A stretch of 51,543 nt of DNA from Planctomycetota bacterium (lineage in GTDB: Bacteria; Planctomycetota; MHYJ01; WSZJ01), in NCBI GenBank assembly GCA_016190145.1, contig JACPRD010000152.1:1-51543 (forward strand), in the 5' to 3' direction. Positions 34,444-43,337 of the stretch are shown piece by piece. The notes beneath the pieces are model-generated. The model did no database searches. It was not told where the DNA came from and saw nothing but the letters and a program-made list of their open reading frames with translations. Every line of letters begins with the position of its first letter. The stretch's first letter is position 1. Position numbers and translations under genes: made by a program.

Positions 34444-35405
34444 CGTCTTTCCTCCGAGAAATAGTGGGTCACGGCGGCGTCGTACTCCGCCGGCCAGGTC
34501 GCCTTCTGAAGCGCGACCGGATCGGCGGGGACGATGGCCTGGAAGGCGGGAGGAGGAGTATCGGGAAGGGCCGGAGGCGCGTCAACGGCGCCGGTGCCGG
34601 CGCGCGAGGGGCCTTCGGACGACCCGGTGGCGGCGGCCAGGCGGGCGCCGCCGGCGTCGAGGCGGTCGGCGAGGCGCTCGAGCGAGCGCGCGGCCTCGGG
34701 GTCGACGGCGCGGAGCGCGGCGATCGTGGCGCGCAGCTCCGCCGCGGCGCGCGCGATGTCGGCGGCCGCCCGGCCCGCGTCCCCGTCCTTCAGCTCGCCC
34801 GCCAGCGCCGCGGCGTGCTTCGCGGCCTCGATCGCCTCGGGGGAGCCGGTCTGGCGGGCGGCGTCCAGCGCCTCGGCGGCGCTGCGGGCGAGGCGGTCGG
34901 CCTCTTCCGCCACGATCCGCGGAGCCTGGGCGCGCGGCGCCGCAGCCGGATTCCCCGCGGGTGCGGCCAGCGCGAGAAGGCTGAGGGCGGCGCCCGCGAG
35001 CGCCGCCAGCGCGTCCCGCCGACGGAAGGTCCAGGGGAAGTCGGCGCGGCGAAGCGCCCCGACGCCGTCGGCGACGAGGCGCGTCTCGAGTTCGCCCCGC
35101 GCGCCGCGCGCGTCGACTTCGAAGGCGGTCGCGACGCGGTCGCCGGCGGCGGTCGCGCGGTCCAGCGCGACGGCGGCGTCCGCCAGCGAGACCCGCGCGA
35201 GCGCGCCGGCCGCGGCGCCCGCCGCCGCCCCCGCCGCGAGGCACGCGAGCGCGAGCCACGAAGGCGCGCCCCACTCCGCCGCGAGCGCAAGCGCCGCCGC
35301 TGGAACGGCTCCCGCCGCGGCTCCCAGCACGGCGCGGCGCGCGGACAGCCGTCCGTGAAGACGGTCCCGCGCCTCGCCCACCGCCCGCGCCAGCCTCCGG
35401 TTCAC
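34440..35405 (-). CDS. Two-helix membrane protein with Ala-rich helical domain
   Basis: A 321-residue protein; the GTG at 35405 overlaps the stop of the YdjY gene (GTGA). Two hydrophobic stretches near the N-terminus (VLGAAAGAVPAAALALAAEW and LALACLAAGAAAGAAAGAL) are followed by ALDRATAAGDRVATAFEVDARG, a pattern reminiscent of DUF4175-type proteins. Another membrane segment (DALAALAGAALSLLALAA) comes next. The rest is an alanine- and arginine-rich helical or coiled-coil domain, ending VALQKATWPAEYDAAVTHYFSEERR. Composition is extreme, so similarity to any family is uncertain. Position between YdjY and the toroid suggests a shared envelope role. Confidence 0.7.
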   Translation of the reverse strand: MNRRLARAVGEARDRLHGRLSARRAVLGAAAGAVPAAALALAAEWGAPSWLALACLAAGAAAGAAAGALARVSLADAAVALDRATAAGDRVATAFEVDARGARGELETRLVADGVGALRRADFPWTFRRRDALAALAGAALSLLALAAPAGNPAAAPRAQAPRIVAEEADRLARSAAEALDAARQTGSPEAIEAAKHAAALAGELKDGDAGRAAADIARAAAELRATIAALRAVDPEAARSLERLADRLDAGGARLAAATGSSEGPSRAGTGAVDAPPALPDTPPPAFQAIVPADPVALQKATWPAEYDAAVTHYFSEERR

Positions 35406-36262
35406 TTCTTCTCCCCGTCCCCGGGCACCGGGTCCGCACCCTTCTTGTCCGGCACCACCTCCTCGATCTCCTTCCACTTCCCCTCGATCAGCTTCTGGTA
35501 CTCCCGGTCCGATTCTTCCTCGATTTTCTTCATCTCCGCGAGGAGGGCTTCCTCAGGGACTTCGATGGAAACGACGACCCGGGTGCCGCGGGGAGGCAGA
35601 AGTTCGAAGTTCGGGTGGAAGACGCGGTCGTCGCCGCCGGCGGTCATGGGGTTGTCGAGGACGGTCGTGGGGTCGTGGAGCGTCGAGATGAGCGTCCTGT
35701 CGCGGTTGGCCATGTAGATGGTCTCGCCGGTTTTCTCGCCGGTGTCCGGGTCCATGCGCTCCCAGCGCTCGCTTCCCGCGAACACCCAGCCCGCGCGCGG
35801 CATCGTGCGCTTGTCCTCGGGCGGGCCGTAAGTCAGGAGGTCCTCGGCGCGCACGCGGTGTTTCCTGCCGTCGATCTCCCAGGAGATCCAGACGGCGACG
35901 CGGTCGCCGGCCGGCTTCGCGGGATCGCCGAGGTGCGCCGGGCCTTTCTGGCCGGGGAATTCCGACTTGTCGCGCAGGCCGAGGATGAGGAGGGCGAAGT
36001 GGACGTCCTGGGGGACGCACTGGACGGAGATGACGGCTTCGTGTTCTTTGCCGCCGGTGGCGCAGACGAAGAGTTCGATGGGGGCGCGTGTGGGGTAGAC
36101 GGCGATGCCTTCGAGTTCGACGCGTTTTTCATCGACGAATGCGCGTCCGCCGCCGGGGAGGGCGACGACTTTGGAGTCGGCGGGTTCTTTGGAAGGGGGT
36201 TCGGCGGGGGTTTCGGCGCGGGCGAGGGACAGTGTGAGGAGGGCGATGGGGAGGAATCTCAT
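35402..36262 (-). CDS. YdjY-domain exported protein
   Basis: A 286-residue exported protein; ATG 36262 gives the signal peptide MRFLPIALLTLSLARAE, whereas the longer open frame upstream lacks sense. The YdjY-type domain is recognisable: PIELFVCATGGKEHEAVISVQCVPQDVHFALLILGL (about 62-97), then PAGDRVAVWISWEIDGRKHRVRAEDLL, and RAGWVFAGSERW near the centre. The C-terminus is charged and helical (EEALLAEMKKIEEESDREYQKLIEGKWKEIEEVV). This domain is widespread in Planctomycetota, with unknown function. It leads a four-gene coupled operon with the membrane protein, toroid and MIPS. Confidence 0.82.
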   Translation of the reverse strand: MRFLPIALLTLSLARAETPAEPPSKEPADSKVVALPGGGRAFVDEKRVELEGIAVYPTRAPIELFVCATGGKEHEAVISVQCVPQDVHFALLILGLRDKSEFPGQKGPAHLGDPAKPAGDRVAVWISWEIDGRKHRVRAEDLLTYGPPEDKRTMPRAGWVFAGSERWERMDPDTGEKTGETIYMANRDRTLISTLHDPTTVLDNPMTAGGDDRVFHPNFELLPPRGTRVVVSIEVPEEALLAEMKKIEEESDREYQKLIEGKWKEIEEVVPDKKGADPVPGDGEKK

Positions 36263-36507
36263 GTTCGGGGTCTCGTGGATTGGGGAGTCAGGCGATCGGG
36301 GTTCGGCGTTCGGCGTTCGGAGTTGGGAGATAGGAGGTAGGGGGGTACGGTCCTGAAAACGAGTTCTAGGGAGCGAGGTTCTGAGGAAGGAGGAGAGCAA
36401 AGGCCGCGCCAGCAACCACAGCATTGTAAATTCGTAAGTCAATATATATCAATATGTTATGTTGTTGCAAAACGACATATATCATATTGATATACAATAC
36501 TGGTCAA
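36263..36507. promoter_or_regulatory. AT-rich spacer with palindrome before the YdjY operon
   Basis: Between ubiX and the YdjY gene lies a 245-bp spacer. About 36427-36500 is strikingly AT-rich for this genome and contains an exact 12-bp inverted repeat, tatatcaatatg (36445-36456) with catattgatata (36483-36494), 26 bp apart. Near 36301 there is a short tandem repeat of gttcggc. It probably holds the operon promoter and may be an operator or insertion scar. No gene is seen. Confidence 0.5.
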
Positions 36508-37107
36508 TTAGTGACCACCCCGCTTCGCGGGCGCCACCTTTCGTCGAATGAGCGCATGGTCCAATCCCATCTGCGTCAGTACCTTCCCCACCACGAAATC
36601 CACGAGGTCCTCCACGGTCTTCGGCAAATGGTAGAAACCGGGCATCGCGGGCAATAGACACGCCCCCGCCCGCGCGAGCTTCAACATGTTCTCGAGCAGA
36701 ATCGCCGACATCGGCGTCTCCCGCACGACCAGGATCAGGTTCCGCCGCTCCTTCAACATCACCTCGGCCGCACGCTCGATCAGGTTCCGCGAAATCCCCG
36801 AGGCGATCCCCCCCAGCGTCCCCGCCGTGCAGGGAATCACCACCATCGCGTCCACCCGGTACGAACCGCTCGCGATCCCGGCCCCGATGTCCTTGCAGTG
36901 CTCGTACCGGAATCCGCGCGCGGCCCCCCCCACCAGCCCGCGGATCACCCCCGCCCCGTCTTCGAGATCCACCTCGACGCCGAGCTCCTCGCGCATCACC
37001 TGCGCCCCCGCGTCGCTCATCACGAGGTGCACCCGCGCCTCCAGCCCGGCCAGCACTCGGCACAGCCGCCGCGCGTAAAGAATCCCGCTCGCGCCCGTGA
37101 CCGCCAC
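36508..37107 (-). CDS. ubiX: Flavin prenyltransferase UbiX
   Basis: Makes prenylated FMN, the cofactor of UbiD-type decarboxylases, from FMN and dimethylallyl phosphate. The flavoprotein fold starts at VAVTGASGILYARRL, with conserved MVVIPCTAGTLGGIASGISRNLIERAAEVMLKERRNLILVVRETPMSAILLENMLKLARAGACLLPAMPGFY in the second half. I list GTG 37107 (199 residues). An in-frame CTG at 37128, preceded by GGAG at good spacing, would restore the usual basic first residues (AKRVYTVAVTGASG) and may be the true start. No UbiD partner is in the window. It follows an unknown gene by 27 bp (6 bp if the CTG is used). Confidence 0.93.
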   Translation of the reverse strand: MAVTGASGILYARRLCRVLAGLEARVHLVMSDAGAQVMREELGVEVDLEDGAGVIRGLVGGAARGFRYEHCKDIGAGIASGSYRVDAMVVIPCTAGTLGGIASGISRNLIERAAEVMLKERRNLILVVRETPMSAILLENMLKLARAGACLLPAMPGFYHLPKTVEDLVDFVVGKVLTQMGLDHALIRRKVAPAKRGGH

Positions 37108-37133
37108 CGTGTAGACGCGCTTCGCCAGGTTCC

Positions 37134-38090
37134 CTACTCCAATGTCTCAACCTGGTCGACCGGGGCGATCACCTCGGGCCCCAGCAGCTGCTCCGTCACC
37201 CCGGGCGCGAGTACCCCCGGCCGCGGCCGCGGCCCCGCCGCCTGGTACACGAACCACCGCTCGTAACGCTCCAGCTCCTCCGCATTGTCGAAAATGATCT
37301 CGTGAAGCTCCGCGCCGTGCAGGTAGTCCTTCGCAATCCTCGTGTACAGCACCCGAGGCAGCTTCCCCCACAGCTCGAGCACCAGCGTCCGGAAATTCTC
37401 GACCGACGTCTTCTTCACCCGCGGCCCCAGCGACTCGTAGTTGAACTCGTGCCGCGCGATCCGCCACCGCGCCAGCGGCTCGAACGACCACAGGTCCACG
37501 TACCCGTGCGTCTGGTCCCGGTACAGCGCGTCCAGATCCTTGCGGTCCAGCTTCGGCTTCGTCCGCGCCCGCTCCTTCACCGCCGACGCCTCGTGCGCGT
37601 CCTTGCGAAGCGCCCTCGACGCCAGCTTGCGCCTGAGCTCCGTCTTCGCCTCCACGTCGTCGATCTGCCAGATCGGCGGCAGCTCCTTGAAGGCCTTGCT
37701 CGTCAGAAACTCCTCGTACTGCGGCGTCGCGATGATCCCGATCGACAGGAAATGGAAGTTCTTCCACGGAAGCGGCTCCGGCCGCCGGAGACGGTTCGTG
37801 ACGGCGAGGAGCGCGTCGGCCTCCAGCTTTCCCCCGATGATCGTGCGGACCCGCGGAGGCGCCGCCAGGTCCCCCTGCGGCACGACCGCCGCCTCGACGC
37901 CGAGCTTGTCGAGCAGGGTCGCGATGAGCTGCGCGCGGTCCTCGGGCAGGTTCTCCTGGAAGATCCCCCGCGCCTTGCGCACGATCAGCCGCACGTCGTT
38001 CAGCGTCATGCCGAGCGCCTCCGCGAGAGGCGGGGCGACCGACGGCACGTCGAGGCGGACGTCCTTCTTCAGGATGACGGCGCTGGGCAT
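37134..38090 (-). CDS. Conserved-looking protein of unknown function
   Basis: A 318-residue soluble protein without signal peptide. The N-terminal 80 residues (SAVILKKDVRLDVPSVAPPLAEALGMTLNDVRLIVRKARG) resemble a small alpha/beta repeat module of about 75 residues, with VVPQGDL after it. The middle is basic and helical (KTELRRKLASRALRKDAHEASAVKERARTKPKLDRKDLDAL). The C-terminal half contains FNYESLGPRVKKTSVENFRTLVLELWGKLPRVLYTRIAKDYL. I recognise no named family. It precedes ubiX on the same strand and may be co-transcribed. Confidence 0.7.
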   Translation of the reverse strand: MPSAVILKKDVRLDVPSVAPPLAEALGMTLNDVRLIVRKARGIFQENLPEDRAQLIATLLDKLGVEAAVVPQGDLAAPPRVRTIIGGKLEADALLAVTNRLRRPEPLPWKNFHFLSIGIIATPQYEEFLTSKAFKELPPIWQIDDVEAKTELRRKLASRALRKDAHEASAVKERARTKPKLDRKDLDALYRDQTHGYVDLWSFEPLARWRIARHEFNYESLGPRVKKTSVENFRTLVLELWGKLPRVLYTRIAKDYLHGAELHEIIFDNAEELERYERWFVYQAAGPRPRPGVLAPGVTEQLLGPEVIAPVDQVETLE

Positions 38091-38223
38091 AGACGGGGCA
38101 TTCTAAGCAAGGGGAACGGAGGGAAAAAGGGGGAGTGAGAAATCGGCGAAGAAGGCGCCCCCCGCTTCTGGAACGAAACCAACAGTTGCCCCTCAGGCCA
38201 CCCCTGTCCGAACATGCTCCCTC

Positions 38224-40893
38224 ATGCCCCGGCTCGCCACCTGGCTGCACGACTTCTGCTGGAACCGGCCCCGAGCCGTCCTCGCCCTCCTGGCGCTCCT
38301 CTCCCTCCTTTCGGCTGCCGCGGCGTCACGCCTGACCTTCTCGAGCGACATCGCCAACATCCTGCCCCGGAAATCCCCGGCGGTCGACGCCGTCGCCGAA
38401 GTGATGGAACACTTTGCGTTCACCGGCCAGATGTACCTGTTCTTCGAGAAACAGGATCCCGCGGCGACGGACCGCGCCGCGATGAAGCTCGCGGACGGGA
38501 TCGCGCGGCGCCTGGAGGGCGCGCCCGAGGTCAAGTCGGTGGACTACCGGGTCACGCCGGAATCCGAGAAGTTCCTGGTGAATCTCGTGTCCGACCACGG
38601 GCCGCTTCTCATCCCCGAGGAACAGATGCCAGCGTTCCTGGAGAGGCTGACGGCGCCGGAAATCCGCCGCGTGGTCCGGCGCAACCGCCAGCGGCTCGAG
38701 AGTCCCGGCGTCGGCGCGGCGGACATCCTCGCGGAAAAGGACCCGCTCGACCTCACGCGCGACTTCTTCCTCAAACCCCTCAAGGCCGGCCGCCCCCAGG
38801 GGACATTCGACTTCGAGAGCGGGTACTATTTCGCCGAAGGCCGGCGGGAAATGTTCATGACCCTGGAGGGGACCGGGCCGCCGGCCGACGTGAAGTTCGC
38901 AAACCAGCTGGTGGGGAGGGCGGAAGCGGCGATCGCCGCGGCGCGCGCGGAGACGCCGGAGGCGGCGGGCTGGCGCGTGTCGCTTCTCGGCGGCTACGTC
39001 GTCGCGCTCGCCAACGAAGGTTCGATCCGGTCCGACATGACGATCACGATCCTGTCGTCGATTCCGCCGGTGCTCGTGATGCTCCTCATCTCGCTCCGGC
39101 GCTCGCTCTCCCTCACGATCGGTTTCGGAGCGCTGTTCTTCGGAATCCTCTGGACGTTCGGTCTGGCAGGCGCGGCCTTCGGACACCTGACGGGCGTCAC
39201 CGTCGCGTTCGCGGGGCTCCTCGCGGGAATGGGAATCGATTTCACCATTCACTTCGTCAACCGCTACCGCAACGAGCGCCACGCGGGGGCGGGCATCGAA
39301 GAGGCTTCGCGCGCCGCGTACCGGGGATCGGGGCCCGGGATCTTCATCGCGATGGCGACCTCCGTCGCGTCGCTTCTCTGCCTCTGGGTCAGCGCCTTCG
39401 AGGGACTGCGCGAGTTCGCGACGCTCGTCGGCATCGGGCTGTTCCTCGTGTTCGCCGCGACCGCGATGGTGTTCCCGCTTCTCGTCCGCCGCCTGGCCCG
39501 CCGCGGCCGCGCGGAGTCGGACATTCCCGGGTGGGCCTTCGCGGCGAGCTGGGCCGTCTTCCTCGCTTACCTCGGGATTTCGATCGGGATGTTTCCGGCG
39601 CTGGGGATCGCGACGGCGGCCTCCTGCATTCTCCTCATGACCCGCCGGGGCCAGCTCCTGACGTCGGCGCTCATCGTCGACCGCCCGCGGCTCGCCGGCC
39701 TGGTCGCGCTCCTGGTGACCGGCGTCGCCGCCGCCGCGATGCTGCGCCCGCCGTACGGACTGCCGGAGCGCGAAACGGACGTCAAAAACCTCCGGACCGA
39801 AGGCGAGACGATCCTCGAAGTCCAGGAACGCATGCGCCGGGCGTACGGATCCGGGATCGATCCCATCTTCATCCTCGTCCGCGCGCCCGACGAGGACGAA
39901 GCCCTGGCGCGGGCCGACGCCGTGGCCCGGTCGCTCCTGGAACTCCCCGACGCCACGTTCCAGTCCATCGTGCAATTCGTGCCCCCGCCCGCGCGCCAGA
40001 AACGCAACGCCCAGAAGCTCGCCTCGGTCGATCCCGATCGCATCGTCGCCGACCTCGACGCCGCCCTCGATGCGGAAGGCTTCGACCCGGCGGCGTTCGA
40101 CGAAGCGCGGGCCTGGCTGCGCCGGATGCTCGCGGCGCGCGAGCCGATCCGCCCCTCCTCGGTCTCGGACCCGTTCTTCAGCTCCGCCCGCGGCCGCTTC
40201 CTCGCCTACGACAAATCCGGCGGCACCGTTCGCTCGCTCACCTGGGTCGTCCCCAGAAACCCCCTTCACATCCGCCAGGCACGGGAGAACATGGTCAACC
40301 GGCTCAGGGAAGCGGCGAAGGCGGGGTCTTCGGACGCGGTGCTGAGCGGCTTCTCGGTGGTGGTGAAGGAAATCGACGACCGCATCGGCCCCGATATCTT
40401 CCGGGCATCCGCGGCGGCGGGAGCCCTGACCTTCCTGCTCGCCTGGATCCTGTTCGGCAGTTTTCGCTGGGCCGCGCTCGCCCTGCTGCCGGGCGTCGTC
40501 GGCACCGCGTGGCTGATCGGCTCGCTCCGGCTCATGGATGTGAAGATGAACTACCTGAACCTCATCGTCTTCCCGCTCATGATGGGCATGGGCACGGACA
40601 ACGGCCTGCACCTGGTCGCCCGGTTCCGGGAGCTCAAATGCCGCGACGCCGCGGGGACGATCTCGAGCCTCTGGCGCGGCCTCACGCTGACATCGCTGAC
40701 GACCGTCGTGGGCTTCGGCAGCCTGGCGTTCGCGGCGAACCGCGCGATGAAGAGCCTGGGGATCGCGATTTCCGTCGGCATGCTCTGCTATCTGTTCGCC
40801 AGTCTTCTCGTGGTGCCGCCGATCCTCCGATGGGTGGAAAGAAGGGCGGGCGGGCGTGAGAATCCCCCCCCGTCGGGAGGCGGAAACGCATGA
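38224..40893 (+). CDS. MMPL/RND-superfamily lipid exporter
   Basis: An inner-membrane transporter of the RND/MMPL type, 889 residues, with two halves each holding a membrane bundle and a periplasmic domain. N-terminal half: helix 1 (VLALLALLSLLSAAAAS), periplasmic FSSDIANILPRKSPAVDAV, then a helix cluster with the sterol-sensing-like GLLAGMGIDFTIHFVNRYRNER. C-terminal half: FILVRAPDEDEALARADAVA, then NYLNLIVFPLMMGMGTDNGLHLVARFREL, the second conserved Asp motif. The layout and length match HpnN-like hopanoid or lipid exporters. The stop overlaps the next gene as ATGA. Substrate is inferred, not shown. Confidence 0.88.
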   Translation: MPRLATWLHDFCWNRPRAVLALLALLSLLSAAAASRLTFSSDIANILPRKSPAVDAVAEVMEHFAFTGQMYLFFEKQDPAATDRAAMKLADGIARRLEGAPEVKSVDYRVTPESEKFLVNLVSDHGPLLIPEEQMPAFLERLTAPEIRRVVRRNRQRLESPGVGAADILAEKDPLDLTRDFFLKPLKAGRPQGTFDFESGYYFAEGRREMFMTLEGTGPPADVKFANQLVGRAEAAIAAARAETPEAAGWRVSLLGGYVVALANEGSIRSDMTITILSSIPPVLVMLLISLRRSLSLTIGFGALFFGILWTFGLAGAAFGHLTGVTVAFAGLLAGMGIDFTIHFVNRYRNERHAGAGIEEASRAAYRGSGPGIFIAMATSVASLLCLWVSAFEGLREFATLVGIGLFLVFAATAMVFPLLVRRLARRGRAESDIPGWAFAASWAVFLAYLGISIGMFPALGIATAASCILLMTRRGQLLTSALIVDRPRLAGLVALLVTGVAAAAMLRPPYGLPERETDVKNLRTEGETILEVQERMRRAYGSGIDPIFILVRAPDEDEALARADAVARSLLELPDATFQSIVQFVPPPARQKRNAQKLASVDPDRIVADLDAALDAEGFDPAAFDEARAWLRRMLAAREPIRPSSVSDPFFSSARGRFLAYDKSGGTVRSLTWVVPRNPLHIRQARENMVNRLREAAKAGSSDAVLSGFSVVVKEIDDRIGPDIFRASAAAGALTFLLAWILFGSFRWAALALLPGVVGTAWLIGSLRLMDVKMNYLNLIVFPLMMGMGTDNGLHLVARFRELKCRDAAGTISSLWRGLTLTSLTTVVGFGSLAFAANRAMKSLGIAISVGMLCYLFASLLVVPPILRWVERRAGGRENPPPSGGGNA

Positions 40894-42137
40894 GCCGCGT
40901 GGCGGTGATCGGGTCAGGCATCTCCGGGCTGTCCGCCGCCTGGCTGCTCAACCGCCGGCACGAAGTCTGGGTCTACGAGCGCGAGCCGCGCCTCGGCGGC
41001 CATACCAACACCGTCACCGTGGATTCCCCGTCGGGCACCCTCCGCATCGACACCGGCTTCGTCGTCCATAACACCGTCAACTACCCCCTCCTCTGCCGCC
41101 TGTTCCGCGAACTCGGCGTCGCCACCGGTCCCAGCGACCTGTCCTTCGCCGTCAGCTCCCGCCCCGATAACCTCTCCTGGTGCTCCCGCGGCCTGAACGG
41201 CCTCTTCGCCCGCCGCTCCAACCTCCTCCGCCCCCGGTTCTGGCGCCTCCTCCGCCAGATCCGCCGGTTTAATGCGCGCGCGCCGCGGCTCCTCGAGGAA
41301 CCCGGCGCCGATGCCATCCCCCTCGACGCCTGGCTCCGCCGCGAACGCTTCAGCGACGACTTCCGCGACGCCTGGCTCCTCCCCATGTCCGCCGCCGTCT
41401 GGTCCACGCCCCCCGCCGACATGAACCGCTTCCCCGCCGGCCTCCTCGTCCGGTTCTTCCAGAACCACGGACTCCTCGGCGCCCGCAGCCATTTGCCCTG
41501 GCGGACCGTTCCCGGCGGGTGCGGCTCCTACATCGAGCCCCTCGTGCAGCCGTATCGCGACAGGATCCTGATCGGGAAGGCGGTGAACCGGGTCGAGCGT
41601 GAAGACGGATTCGTGCGGATCCGGGCGGAGGGGATGGAGGCGAGGGAGTTCGAGGAAGTGGTCTTCGCGTGTCACGGGGACGAGGTCCTGCCGATGCTCG
41701 CGGCGCCGACGCCGGAGGAGGAGGCGGTGTTCCGGTGTTTCGGGACGACCGCGAACGAGGCGTGGCTGCACACGGACGCGTCGATCCTGCCGCGGGCGCG
41801 GCGGGGGTGGGCTTCGTGGAACTACCTCCGGGTCGCGGGAGACAGGAGGCTGTGCGTGACGTACCACGTGAACCGGCTGCAGCGGCTCGCGGCGCGGACG
41901 GACTGGTTCGTGAGCCTGAACGCGCAGGGGCTGGTGGACGAGAAGCAGGTGGCGCGGAAGATCCTGTACCGGCACCCGCGGTTCACGGTGGACGCGGTGC
42001 AGGCCCAGGGACGGTGGGCGCAGGTGAGCGGCCGGAACCGGACCCACTACTGCGGGGCGTACTGGGGTTACGGGCTCCACGAGGACGGGCTCAGATCGGC
42101 GGCGCGGGTGGCGCAGCGGATGGGGATCGATTGGTAG
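40890..42137 (+). CDS. COG2907-type FAD/NAD(P)-binding protein
   Basis: A 415-residue flavoprotein of the amine-oxidase superfamily. The dinucleotide site is RVAVIGSGISGLSAAWLL with EREPRLGGHTNTV after it. IDTGFVVHNTVNYPLLCRLF and NYLRVAG are family stretches typical of COG2907. The C-terminal motif reads HYCGAYWGYGLHEDGLRSA. COG2907 genes often accompany DUF1365 and cyclopropane-fatty-acid synthase genes and act on membrane lipid acyl chains; those partners are not in this window. The ATG overlaps the stop of the lipid exporter (ATGA), which supports a lipid-related job. Exact reaction unknown. Confidence 0.88.
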   Translation: MSRVAVIGSGISGLSAAWLLNRRHEVWVYEREPRLGGHTNTVTVDSPSGTLRIDTGFVVHNTVNYPLLCRLFRELGVATGPSDLSFAVSSRPDNLSWCSRGLNGLFARRSNLLRPRFWRLLRQIRRFNARAPRLLEEPGADAIPLDAWLRRERFSDDFRDAWLLPMSAAVWSTPPADMNRFPAGLLVRFFQNHGLLGARSHLPWRTVPGGCGSYIEPLVQPYRDRILIGKAVNRVEREDGFVRIRAEGMEAREFEEVVFACHGDEVLPMLAAPTPEEEAVFRCFGTTANEAWLHTDASILPRARRGWASWNYLRVAGDRRLCVTYHVNRLQRLAARTDWFVSLNAQGLVDEKQVARKILYRHPRFTVDAVQAQGRWAQVSGRNRTHYCGAYWGYGLHEDGLRSAARVAQRMGIDW

Positions 42138-42185
42138 TGAGAGCGACCACATCGGCCCCCTCGGCCGGAGCAGCCCCCCTCACCC

Positions 42186-43337
42186 CTACTTCTTCGACAG
42201 GTACCGCCTCACGCTTCCACTTCCTTCGTCCTCATTGATCACGCACACCGCGAGATCGTCCTTCTTGTCCAGGTCCATGTCCCCGACAGCCGCGCTGTAG
42301 AAATGGAAATTGCCGAGACCGCTGAAGTCGCAGTTCTTCGTGTACCCGCCCTTCCCGTCCCCCAGCCAGATCGAAATGTTCCAGTTCGCGCCCTTCTGCA
42401 CGACACACGCCCCGAGGGCGAGATCGACGTTCTTGTCGCCGTTGAAGTCGCCGGTGAGGGCGAATTTCGCCTTTGTGGGAAGCGAGAGGTCGGTGAGCTT
42501 CGTGAACGAGCCCTTGCCGTCGCCCTTCATGATCCGCACGAACTGCTTTTCTTCGCAGCAGACGGCGAGATCGAGGATCTTGTCGCCGTCGAGGTCGGCG
42601 ATGGCCATGCCCTTGGGCTTGAGGGTCTTGTCCTGCTCGTCGAGCGGGGTCTTGACGGGCGTCTTGTTGAACATGCCGCGGCCGTCCCCCGCCAGAACCA
42701 GGATCACCCCTTCCTTCTGGTCGGTCGTGACGACGTCCGGCCGCTTGTCGCCCGTCACGTCGCCCGCCACCGTGGCGCCGCACTCGGGGATGTCGATCTT
42801 CGCGGTCTCCTTGAGTGTCGGCCCCAGCATGACCTTCACGCGCCCGGGCGTCCCGTCCACGATCGGATCGGGCCAGCCGCACACGATGAGGTCGAGCTTC
42901 CGGTCGCCGTTCATGTCGAACCAGTACGCCGAGATCGGCCACCCGACGTCGAGCGTCGTCTCGTTCCCGTCGCCAATGCGGCCCTTCCCGCCCTTGTAGA
43001 CCGTGAGCCGCGTCGAGTTGTTGTCGAGCTGGATGAAGTCCGTGAACGCGTCGCCGTCCACGTTCACGCCCATCCCGAAGTTCGGGCCCATCCGCGTGCC
43101 CAGCATCGCGTTGTAGTTGCCCTTGATGTTTCCCTTGCCGTCGTTGATGAAGATGTTGATGCCGGCCGGCCGGCACTGGTCGATAACGCAGTCGGGCCGG
43201 CCGTCCTGGTTCACGTCCATGATGCCGATCCCGTGCGGCGCGCCCTGCTCGGTGTTCGCCGCGGAGCCCTCCTTCAGGGCGGGCTCCTGGGCGAGCGCGA
43301 GGGAAGCGGCGGCCAGGCAGAGCAGCGTGCGCGTCAT
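42186..43337 (-). CDS. Secreted FG-GAP/VCBS repeat protein
   Basis: A 383-residue exported protein; the ATG at 43337 overlaps the scpA stop (ATGA) and gives the signal MTRTLLCLAAASLALAQE. Repeated calcium-loop motifs include DVNQDGRPDC, DMNGDRKLDL, DVTGDKRPDV, DLDGDKILDL, DFNGDKNVDL and DMDLDKKDDL, spaced about 50 residues apart, as expected for an FG-GAP beta-propeller. Four to six cysteines are scattered through it. Longer open frames upstream merely overlap scpA. Coupling with a chromosome-condensation gene is probably accidental operon membership; a binding or adhesion role is inferred from the fold. Confidence 0.83.
   Translation of the reverse strand: MTRTLLCLAAASLALAQEPALKEGSAANTEQGAPHGIGIMDVNQDGRPDCVIDQCRPAGINIFINDGKGNIKGNYNAMLGTRMGPNFGMGVNVDGDAFTDFIQLDNNSTRLTVYKGGKGRIGDGNETTLDVGWPISAYWFDMNGDRKLDLIVCGWPDPIVDGTPGRVKVMLGPTLKETAKIDIPECGATVAGDVTGDKRPDVVTTDQKEGVILVLAGDGRGMFNKTPVKTPLDEQDKTLKPKGMAIADLDGDKILDLAVCCEEKQFVRIMKGDGKGSFTKLTDLSLPTKAKFALTGDFNGDKNVDLALGACVVQKGANWNISIWLGDGKGGYTKNCDFSGLGNFHFYSAAVGDMDLDKKDDLAVCVINEDEGSGSVRRYLSKK

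Noticed and set aside
36301..36330. CRISPR-like or regulatory tandem repeat gttcggc
   Set aside because: Only three short, uneven copies without spacers. Probably low-complexity drift.
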